Source: Desulfobulbaceae bacterium (GTDB taxonomy: Bacteria > Desulfobacterota > Desulfobulbia > Desulfobulbales > SURF-16). From it: a DNA stretch of 64,000 bases. Of this stretch, positions 45,801-57,800 are shown piece after piece. The stretch covers positions 1-64,000 of the forward strand of contig PKTX01000068.1 in the NCBI GenBank assembly GCA_002868945.1. Direction: 5' to 3'. Made by a program: the position numbers and the translations under genes. The notes beneath the pieces are model-generated. The model did no database searches, was not told the origin of the DNA, and worked only from the letters and a program-made list of their open reading frames with translations. How positions within the stretch are numbered: position 1 is the first letter of the stretch; every line of letters starts with the position of its first letter.

Positions 45801-48800
45801 TGCCCGCCGTGCCCAAGGATGGTGATGTGGTTACCATCAATGTTGTTGTTCAGAACCTTGGTGAGCAGGGCAGGGAAGATGTGTCAGTACATTATTATGA
45901 GGGGGAGAGTGTTATTAGCACTGAGGTTATCCCCGTTTTTGGTGGTAATAGCCAGCAAGAGCTTTCCTTCACCTACGATACCTTAAATAAGAGTGGCAGC
46001 CATCAGTTTCGTCTTGTTGTTGATGAACAAAATCTTGTTGTCGAACAGCGTGAGGATAATAACCAAGCCACTAGAATCTTAGGCGTCCAAAATGCTGATC
46101 TTTGGCTTAGTGAACGCTATATATCCCCTAACGGTGATGGCATTCAGGACAGTACCGAGTTTTTCTTCAGGCTTGAAAGTGCTCAAACTGTTCGAGTAGA
46201 GGTAGTGAACTCCAAAGGGTTCGTGAATCGCACATTTGCCGGTGGTGATCTTGAAGAAACCTTAGGCTCAACTCTGACTTGGGACGGACTCGCCGACAAA
46301 GGAACGGTTGTAGCTGATGGCGAGTATCAAATACGTGTTGTTGATGGTGGAGGATCCGTGCTGGCTGCCTTGCCGGTGACGGTGGATAATGATCGATCGC
46401 CCCTTACAGAGGCCATAGGTACCGATTATCTTTTGCAAAATAATATCACATGTGAGTTGCCTGATATTGGCTATTTGAATTGGAGTAAAACTTGGTTGTG
46501 GAATTGGACACCAGATGAAAGTGGAATTGTTTTCCTGATTAATAATTGGGATGAATTGTTGCCGGATTATCCTGCCGGTTTCTACTCCATGGGCCCAGAT
46601 GGTTCGGATATTTCTCCCTACTTTCCAACCTCATGGCAGGACGACAGTATTTATAGCTATTATTACGAATTCGGGCTTGGAATGGCTTTGTCACAGTATA
46701 GTCAGAAACTTGCTTTTATTCGTACAATTTATAAAAAATCAACAAGTGCTCGAGATTATGAAGTTCAAGAGTTGTGGGCCGTAGATCGTAGTGGTGCGAA
46801 TTTAACCTTGCTGGATTCATATCTTACGAATGAATCAAAAATTGAGTTTGCAGGAGACGAAGATTATATGCCTGTTGGCGCTTGGTCGCCTGACGGTTCA
46901 AAATTCGCCTATTTTATTCGTAAAAATTCTGGCTCTCGGGATGAAGCTGAAGAGGGCAAGTTGTACATTGTTAACGCAGACGGATCAGGAAAGATTGAAA
47001 TACCTATAGGAGTTGTCACATATTATGCCGGATACCCCTTGAAATGGTCGCCTGATGGGAAGTTCTTAGCGTATACTGCCTTTGACCCTGATGATGATTA
47101 CTTGCTTGAGCTTGGCATAGTTGACGGGGCGGATGGTTCAAAATTGGCCGTTGATAATGTGGCTAGGGGTTATGAGACATACTTTCTTTGGACCCAGGAT
47201 AGCAGTTCAGTCGTTTATTTAACGAGTGCTTGGGCGGTTGGTTTGGATGACGCTGATCAAGCCTTGTTGAGCCTGAACACTGCAGGTGAACAGAAGCTGC
47301 TTTGGCAGACAGAAGATTGGGTTAGGTTTGATACTGTTGACGACTCTATATATGGACCACCTTTTACTCTGTTTGACGATAACACCATTGTAATTTCTGC
47401 CTATGACTATGATATAGGCGAGCAGCAAATCTATCTCATTGATATCCATGGGGTTGCAGAGAACAATCGGCAATATACCCAGGTTGAGAGCATGGTTATT
47501 GATGGTGGCACTGGTTATGATGAATCAAACTATTATGGCGACTGTGAAGACTATGCCGTGAGTTCAGCCAGCGGGTTGGTTGCCTATGCAGACTGTAGTG
47601 ATGATACTGGATCCATTAAGGTCTGTGATAGCTTAGGGGGATGCACTAAATACGAGAATGGTCAACCACCTGCTGGTAGTGTGGGGTGGGGGTCTCCCTA
47701 TGATTTACGCTGGTCAGCAGATGGCAGGAGGCTTGCGTATATAGCACAATTACCTGTGGAGGAAAATGGCCACATTGCAAATAACTTCTTAGACACAGTG
47801 GTGATTCTTGATGTAGGAAGTGGAGATAAGAAATTATTTGTTCTTGGGGTTGCAGAAAACGAACCATTTGCCGAGGCAGCTACAAGAGTTTATTACGAAA
47901 ACACCCTGCAGTGGATGGGAGATAACGTCTCCGTAATGGGGAGTGATGAGAACGGAACTTTTGTTGTCGATTCAGAAAATGGTGTTCTCAATTATCTTCC
48001 CATTGAGGCCTATGATTATTATCCCGAGGAAGTTCGCCTTTCTCCTCTTGGTAATTACATTACAGTAAACTCGTATAAAGACACTGTTACACCATGTGCC
48101 AGCAGCACTAATATCTGGTCTATCAGTTCATTACTAAATCTTAAAGCCGTTCTGGCAGTCACAAAAGACAGTTCTGCTCTCTACCTGAAAGGTACTGCTG
48201 CAGATCGTAATTTCGAGAGTTTTACCCTAGAATACGCTGACCTGGATAACCCAACGCTTTGGCAGCTTATTGCTCCGCCAACTTATTCACCCCGCGTTAA
48301 TGAGGATTTTACCTCTTGGGTTCCTCCCTATGAAGGCAATTTCCTGATCAGGCTGACCGTGCGCGATAAGGCCGGAAATGAAGCTTCGTCTCGGAAAAGG
48401 GTTTCTTGGGGAATGTCAGCCAGCCTGACCAATCTTTATCAAACAGAGAACATCTTTTCTCCTAATGGAGATGGTGTCAAAGACTCTGTAAATCTACATT
48501 ATTCAGTCACGGAACCCATCCATCTTGAGTTCTTTATCTATGATGAAGATGGACTTCTTGTCAATTCGTATAGCAAAGATCACAGTGCTGCGGGGGTAGA
48601 TTATGTTACTTGGGATGGTCGTAACTCCATTGGCCAAGTTGTTGAAGATGGTGATTATGTCATTAAGGTTTTTGATTATTCTTTTGGCTTCACCGTTGAT
48701 ACCAGCCCCCCTCAAGCCAGAATTGGATTTTCAGGGCTTTATTTTGCCGATTCACTTCTTAAAGCACGATTGGAAGGTCATGTAGATGATGAAAATCTTC

Positions 48801-51800
48801 TTGAGTGGATTGTTGAATATGGCGAGGGAATTAATCCGCAGGAGTGGCATGAATATCTAATTGGTACAGCATCCGTGCTCGGGGATGGTCTGTTTAAGGC
48901 TTTGTCGGGTGGTAGTTTAGGGTTTGCAGTGAACAAGCAGTTTCGGATTACTGCCAAAGATGAAGCAGGCAATGTTGGTATTGCCCTTACCTCTGATTTG
49001 CTTGAAGAAGCATTGTTAATTACCCGGTTTGATGAGTCGTTTTTTAGCTCTGGAAAAGATGAGCAAGGCGAGTGGCAAACTTTAGATCGTGTTTCTTTAG
49101 ATAAAAATATTCCTGGCAAACATTCTTTTACAGTCAATGAGACCTATATATCTTCCCTGTCGAGTGTAAATGTCCAATATCGGATAGGACAAGAATGGAT
49201 CAACGCTCCTGATTATTCGGCAGGTTTATCAGCTTTTGCAGTAATTCCCTGGGATAACTCAACACTGGCCTATAATGAAATTGAGGCCATGCGTGTAAGG
49301 GCTACAACTGAGTCTGGGCAAGAGGTTTTTTCCAATGTTTTACTTTGGGCCGCTGATCTTGAGCCGTCTGAAGAAATTTTCTATGCGGGACTTTGCTATG
49401 ACGAAAGTAGTCTAGAAAAATACAAAGGCGCTGCTCTTCTGAATTTGCCAGAAGATTCAGTCCAAGTGAAATTTCAGTACAGTGATTCTTCTGAAGACGT
49501 TTGGACGGATTTCTTAGGTGTTGGTGTAGTAACTGTCCCTAATAGCATAGTATTTTATCCTTATCAGTATCTTGGTGATGATAATTACTTAATCAGAATG
49601 GTCGGTGAAAGTTTCGAAAATGAGTATTTCAGCGACAGTATAGCTTATCCTCCTACGACAAAATGTGAATCTGATGTTTCACCACCTAGCGGTGGTGGGG
49701 GTGACTCTAGTTCTAGCAGTAAACCCGCTCTTTTCCTGTCTGTCGTTCTAGCTGAGGCTGAGGGTTGCAATAATGTTGCTCCAGGTCTGGCTACAATTTC
49801 TGCCAGTCCATTATATGTTGATGCAATCTTATTCAGGTCTCTTTCTTATTACCTTGAAAATGATTCCGGCAGTCGTCTTCTGAAGACATTTGATCTGACC
49901 TCAGAGCCGTGGGGCGAGGCAGTTGTTGATACAAATTTACTTGCTGAGGGAGCTTACACAGTCAAGGCTGTTTTTGAGTATGAACAGGATAGTAATAGTG
50001 AAACCCTCACTGCCCAGAGCATCTTTTTTGTTGATCGGACTTTGCCGATAGCCCGACTCACGGGATTCTGTCCGGCCTTATTTGATGATCCAATCTCTGG
50101 CACAAAATGGTCTGGTCTCAAAATAGACGGTATTGCTGAAGATAATAAAGGAGTTAAAAGATACAGTCTCTTCTATGGGTACGGCGAAAACCCCACAAGT
50201 TGGGAGCCTGCACTTAATCATGATGGATACCAAATTACAGGTGGCAGCCGGGATGGTCTTCTCGGAGTATGGGATTATTCCAAACTGAAGTGGGACACCT
50301 ATACCATTCTCATTAAAACTGTAGATCGGGCCGGGAATATTAGCTGTGACACAAAACTGTTTACCATTAATGAAACAGGCCGTCTCAATGCTTCTCTTGA
50401 TACGTTTCTGTTTTCTCCAAATACAGATGGGAAAAATGATTTTCTCAATATTTCCTATGACTTTACGGAACCTGCCACAATAACAACAGAGGTCTGGAAT
50501 AATGATGGGCTTGTAAGGCAGATATCCAGCTCAGAGAGCCTTGGTGCTCCGGAAACAATTGTCTGGGATGGTAAAGATGCTGCCGGTCCTGATGGTCAGC
50601 CTGTTGAGGACGGGGTTTACACTATTCGCATTCAGGCGACTGATAGCTGTGGTGCTGCTGAGCAACTCAGTTTCCAGGTCACTGTCGATAATACACCACC
50701 CGAGGTGTCGATTAGTTCTCCACAAGTTGCAGATAACCTGGCAATGCTCGTTCCCGTCGCTGGTGTTACTACAGATATTCACTTTGAACAATATATCCTT
50801 GAAGCTATTTCTGATACTGCAACAAACCAGATTTCAATCGGCTTCTCTCCTGTGTCAGAACAGCAACTTGGTAGCTGGAACATCAACGGTCTTGAAGGAC
50901 AGTGGTCTTTACGGCTAGTTGCTACTGATCGCGCTGGGAACAGTAGTGAAGCCTTAGTTCCTTTTAATCTGGGTGCTAGAAATGACCTGCTTAAGGCGCT
51001 GTTGGCGGAGCCGGAAATATTTTCGCCAAATGATGATGGCAAACGTGATAGTGCTGAAATTCGTTATGAACTAGCACAGCCCAGTAATGCCAAACTGGAG
51101 ATTTTTGATGAGTCGTCTACGTTGATAGAGAGCGCGGATCTAGGCGCTGTTGAACAAGGATCATATTCTTTTGTTTGGCAAGGGAATGACGGAACCACAG
51201 CTTATCCTGATGGTAATTATCAGGTTGCTCTCACTGTTTCTTTAGCCAGTGATCCGACAATATCTCAAAGGGAAGTTGTAAAAGTAACTCTGGATAACAC
51301 CTTGCCGGTTATTGATATTTCCAGCCCGCAGGATCAGGTGTTTTTGCAAGATCCTCAAACGATTGAAGGAAGCTTGGGCGACGATAATATTGCCACCTAC
51401 TCGCTTGTTCTAGAGGATGAAAATGGCGTTGTTTGGGAAGAGCAGGGTGCCCAGAGCCGCTTAGATTATGTCTTTACCCTTATTGGTGATCTCGTCGATG
51501 GCACCTACTCTTTAACTACGACAGTTACGGATCAAGCAGAAAATCTTAGCTCAAACACAATAGCATTTGTTGTTGATAAAACAGCACCAGGCCTACTCAT
51601 TCAGTCCCCACAGAATGGTGAACTGTTTGGAGGAGTTAATGACCTCGTTCAGATTATAGGGAACCTAGAAGAGGTTAATCTTGATCATTTTGTTTTACGA
51701 TATGGCGCTGGAAATGAACCATCCCTATGGACAGAGCTGGTCGCAGGTGATGTTCTGCCAAACAACGATGAATTAGCAAGCCTCACAGTTGGCAAAGATG

Positions 51801-54800
51801 CTGGTATTTCAGATGGGATATATACCTTGTCACTCCTTGCTATTGATAAGGCCGGCTGGGAGTCGGAAGTTCGTGTTGGCTTTGAAGTAGACAATACTCC
51901 CCCGGAGGTTACCTTCTTGGCACCGATGGCAGGTGGCTATGTCACGCAGCCGCTTGCCATTATCGGGTCAGTTTTGGATCAAAATCTTCGAGAATATTCT
52001 GTCTCGGTGTCACCTGGGGACTGCATTGATGCCTATAAGTGGCAGACGTTGGCAACTTCATACTCTGTAGTAAATAACGGTGATCTCGCCTCTTGGAAGA
52101 TTTTACCCTCTGACGGTAAATATTGTTTGGACATAGAAGCAGAAGACGCCAACGATTTTGTGGCAAAACAGAAGATTGATGTCCAGGTCGACACGTTGCC
52201 TCCGGCTCCACCAGTACTTACTGGCTTAATTGAAAAACGTTTAAACGCTGCTCTGAGTTGGAGCCAAAGTGGGGAGGCTGATCTTGCAGGATATAATCTC
52301 TATAAGGACGGCAAAAGGATTAACGAAAATCTTTTGAACGCTCTTGAATACAGTGAAGTAAATCTTCCTGAAGGTGAATATGTCTATACTGTTAAAGCTG
52401 TTGATCATGCCGGTCAAGAGAGTGTTTCCTCCAATGAGATAGCTTTGCTCGTGGATGTAACCGGTCCGTCAGTGAACATTGCTTCGCCCCAGAATGATGA
52501 CGTTGTCAGTGACCTGATTACCATAAAGGGTGGTGCCTATAGTAGTGGCGATTTTAAGGAATATCGGATTTATGTTGGTGTCGGTAGTAATCCTTCTGAG
52601 TGGCAGCAAATTAGAAGATCGCCTGTGCCTATACCTTATGGTGATTTGGCTAGCTGGGATACCCTCGGTCTTGCTGTCGGGCAGTACGCTATTAAGCTTG
52701 AAGCTGAGGATCTTTTAGGGAATGTCTCCAGCGCTGTTGTTGAGGTAAGTATCGACAATGAGCCTCCGTCGCCTCCTGTGTTGCTTTCTGCGACCCCTAC
52801 TAATGCAGATGTTGATCTTGTCTGGCAGACAAACAGTGAAACTGATGTTGCCGGTTACCTTCTCTATCGCAATCACCAACTAGTAAACGCACCCACTGGT
52901 ACAGTGGTGGATGACATGTCGCTTTACCTGATCGATGGCACAGCCATTATCGATTCAGGAGTGCCGGATGGCACCTTTGTTTATTACCTGGAGGCCATGG
53001 ACAACGCCGGCAATATAAGCGGTCAGTCAAACAGTCTCGAAGTCAGCATTGATATGCGGCCACCACATGCTGAAATTGTTACTCCGCAAACGGGGCATGT
53101 CTTTGAGTATCCTTTGACTGTCAAGGCGGAGTCGATTGATTCCGATGTAGCCACCGTTCAATTCCAGTATAAGAGGGCATCAGATTCCGTTTGGCAAGAC
53201 TTGCAGAAGGTATCCACAGTCCCATTTGTTATCTCTTTTGATCCTAGCGTCAAAGGCGAGCCCTATGGAGATTTTAATCTGCGGTCCATTGCCACGGATC
53301 AGGCTGGCAAGGTCGATCCTTTCCCCGAAGAAATTGTTGTCACCTATACTGATTTGACTCCACCACAACCTCCTGTCGGCTTGGCATCACTGACGCAGGG
53401 CGGTCAGGTTAATGTTGAGTGGCAGGCAAATAGTGAAACTGATTTTGCCGGCTACAATCTCTACCAGCTTATAGGTGAATCGAGGGTTAAACTGAATACT
53501 GCTCTGCTGGAAACTACAACCTTCTTGCACCAGGGTGACCAAGGACTTGATCTGGAAGATGGAACTTACGTGTATGGGCTTACCGCAGTGGATGGCCATG
53601 GTAACGAGAGTAAACTCTCTTCTCCAGTTGAAGCCCTGATTTATGCCCCCCTCCTGCAACAGTCTTATACGCCTACCCTTGAAGCACAGAGTGTACTGAT
53701 TGGTACGGCGCAGCCTCAGGCACAAGTTGAACTCTGGCTTGAGAATGACCAACAAAATATTATTCTTGGAACGCCTCAAGCAAACGTTGATGGCTCTTTT
53801 ACGCACCAGGTAGATCTGTTGCCAGGTGAAAACAGTTTTTTTGCTAAAGCCACTGATGTCATTGGAAATGCCAGCAAGCCATCGGAACAGATGGTCGTTG
53901 TTCTGAGTGCTTTGCCATCTATGCCTACAGGTCTTGATGTTATTGTTGATGGCTATAACGCCACAGCCACCTGGAACGCCAACTCCGAAGCCGATATCCT
54001 TGGCTATCAGTTGGTTAGAAATGACCAGGAGGTTGAGCCGACAAGTCTTGTAAGTAGTGGCGTCACACATGCCTCTGATAGTGACTGGACCTCCTCACGA
54101 GCTTTCGACGGCAGCAGTAGCAGTTATTGGGGATCAAATAATTATTCAGATGTTTTTGGGCCTGTCTGGTGGCAGTTGGATATGCCGGAACAAAAAATGG
54201 TGAATGAGGTTGCCATTGAGTGGCGTCAGAGCGGGGATACGATCTATTGCGCCAGTGACTTTGAGATCCAGGTCTGGTCTGGTTATGGCTGGGTGACCAA
54301 GGAAAAAATATCCGGTAATTCTGCTCCCCAGAACACTTTTGACTGGGACCAAGCCTACAGGACAGACAAGATAAGAATTTATATAACTGATCTTACCCCT
54401 CTAGATAACGGCTCAAAATATGTCAGTATTTTTGAGGTAAGGGTTTCAGAGGAACATGTTATCTCTTCAACATCATATTCAGATACAGGGCTTACCGATG
54501 GTGAATATCAATATCAGGTTGCCGCTATCAATGAACATGGTTTTAAAGGTCCTCTTACTCCTATATCAGAGGTGACGGTTGGTGATGTGGTTGCCCCTGA
54601 GCCGCCGATCAATCTTCTGGCTACAGTAACTGGCTCCGATGTCCAGCTAACCTGGGCAGCCAACAGCGAAGTGGATCTTGCAGGCTATAACGTATACCTG
54701 CAGAAAGAAACTGATTGGGTTAAGCTCAATACCGATCTTGTTCAAGAGGCAGCGTATCTGCATGGTGGGCTACGAAATGGTTCTTATTCCTATAGGGTAA

Positions 54801-57800
54801 CAGCAGTAGATGGCGTTGGGAATGAGAGTCAACCTTCTCAAGTAGCTACAGCTGATATAGAAATCGCACTTCCTTTCTCATCTCCGCTTCTGGCGATTAC
54901 CGCTCCGGCCGAGGGGAGTTCACTGTTCCTTACCTGGGGTGAGGTATCACTTGCTGCTGGTTATAACCTTTACCGCTCCACATCAGTGGGTGGTCCATAT
55001 ACGAAAACTCATACAGCTCCATTAAATGCACAATCATATAATGATAGCGGTCTTACAAATGGTATTTCGTATTACTATGTTGCTACAGCTGTTGACTCTT
55101 TGGGTAATGAGAGTGCCTACTCCAATGAGGTTATGGCCACACCCAACAAAACTCTCATCCCTGTTAAGCCTACTCTCTTGTCACCGACCACGACTGGTGT
55201 ACCACTAACTGTCCAACAAGAAACGGTCAGAGTAGCCGGTTGGGCTGAGCCTTTCTCCAGTGTAGAGCTTTACTCCGGAAATCTGTCTCTCGGTCGCACA
55301 TATGCCACAGGTTCAGAGTCGACAGAGGATTATAACCTTTCAGACTATGTGAGTCAGGCAACGATGTCGCCTGATGGGCACAACATGGCTTATTTGTCAT
55401 GGAGTTCCTTCTATATTTACAACACCGTTACAGAAGAAGCACAATATCTCGGTCGTAATGCGGAGAGTCCGAGTTGGGCACCTGATGGCAAAAGGCTTGC
55501 CTATGTTATGTATGATTCATCTTGGGATATGCGACTGCATATATATGAAGTTGAGAATGATACATCTAGCCTCTTGATTTCTGATCAGGATGTCCAAGAG
55601 CGTTATCCCTCTTGGTCGGCAGATGGTGCAAAGATTGCTTTTGTGAGCAGCAGAAATAATAGCCAAGGTATTTGGTTGAAGGATCTAATTACGGGGGAAC
55701 TCACTGAACTGGTTAGCGATGTCTATCCGAATTATATCGCTCTTGCTCCCGATGCTCGTCATCTCGTGTTCTCTCAAGGTGGCACCCTGTACCTAGTCGA
55801 TCTGGTCACCAAAACAAAGACAACTATTGATGAAGCACTAAACAGCCGAGCAGACTACGGTAATACGCCATGCTGGGCGCCTGACAGTACCCTCTTGGCC
55901 TTTGCCTCTTCGCGTCAGGGTGATGTCTATATCTATGTTGTTGATATTGCTACTGGTGAGATAAACAAGCTCACTGATATTGCTAGCGAGTCATCACCTT
56001 TTGCCTGGTCTCCTGATGGTGCAAGGTTGCTCTATGTTGAACGACAAAGCGGCATGATATGGTCTGTTGATGTTGCTGAGCCGGGTGCAAGGGAGCTTGT
56101 TGCCAGTGAAGATCCATTTAGTGTGCGTTCAGTGCATTGGCCAAAGAGTGGAGAAATTTACTACGTAACAAATTACACATTAAGTAAGATTCGTCCTGCC
56201 GGGCTTTTTACCTTTGAAGATGTGCCGTTGGCAATTGGCGATAATATTTTAACTGCCATATCCACAGATTCTTCAGAAAACGTCAGTCCCTCATCCGATC
56301 CCACTACAGTAACCCTTGATGCTGGAGCTTTTACTGATTTGGTCGTTGAACCTGCAGATATATTGGTTAACCCAATTGCTCCTTTATCCGGTGACATGAC
56401 TTCGATTGCTGTTGCTGTTAGAAATGAAAGTGGAGTTGTGGCTGAAAACGTTGATGTAAGCCTCTCAATGTGGGAGCCAGGTGGTCAGGTTGTTGAGCTT
56501 ACTACTGTAACCGTTGACACCATTCAGCCATACAATGAGGCCCTGATTCAGGTAGCGTGGGATTCAACAGCTAAGGCTGGTGAATTCACTATCCTCGCCA
56601 CTGCTGATGTGAGCGGCAAAATTCTGGAGGTCTCTGAGGTTAATAATTTTGCCTCATCATCTTTCCATGTTGCCTTGGAAGAAGGGATAGGCTTTACAAT
56701 GCAGACGGATAAAGATAGCTACGCTGAAAATGAACAAGTGGCTATTGACCTCCGACTTCATAACAGTGGTATCGCTCAGGGTGTAACACTCAAGGTCGAT
56801 ATTGAGGATGGAAATAGTGTTCAGATTTCCTCCTTCGATGATATAAATGCTGCATTAACCTATGGAGGCGCAGAAGCATATTCATTAACCTGGAACACCG
56901 CCACCACCTATGCCGGCACCTATCAGGTGCGAGGTCAGGTGTTTGATGCTGCCGGCTCGCTGCTGCGTGAAGAGGTGGCGCCGTTTACCCTCGAGCCGAA
57001 TGATTGCCTCGAGGCGGCCCTGAGCTTGGCACAAAGCAGCTTCGGCCCCCGTGAAGACGTGCGGATGACAGGTGATCTGATAAATTGCGGTTCCAACTAT
57101 AATCAACCTGAGTTAAGCGTCCATTTTACCATTAACGACGGTGAAAACCCCCTTCACGATCAGTCCTATGACTTGCCCTGGTTGCTGGCCGATGGTGAGG
57201 CGCGCTTGAATGATCAGTGGAATACCGCCCTGCAGAGTCCCGGCGACTATACGGCCCAGCTGGAGGTGAGCCGTGACAATGTGATCCAGGCCGCTGCCAG
57301 TCAATCTTTTACCATTGAGCCTGTGGTGCTGCTTGCCGGATCGGTGAAGGCAGATCCGAGTGTCAGCTTCCTGGGCAGACCGGTGGGGGTTGATTATCTG
57401 GTGGCCAATAACGGTAACACCACGGCCTCTGGCCTTGAGTTTACCATTATTGTCCAGGATGCGCAGACAGGGGCCGTGGTCGCCGAGGCCAGTCATACCC
57501 TGGGTCTGGACGTCAGCGCTACGTATAATAGCCGCCTCGATATCAATGGCAGCGTCTTTAGGCTCGGTAGCTATAATGTCCTCCTGCAGGCCGAACGGGC
57601 CGGAGAGGTGACCACCCTGGCCACCGATACGTTGCTCATCAAAGACGGTACGCCTCCGGTTGTTGAACCCCTGTCGCCGCTGGCGGCGGAGGTCTATAAC
57701 GGCCCACTGTCGTTTGCCGTCAACGCCACCGATAATGCCACTGGCATTAAGTCTGTCGAATACAGCCTTGATGGCATCAAATGGCTGCCGCTGCCGGCTG

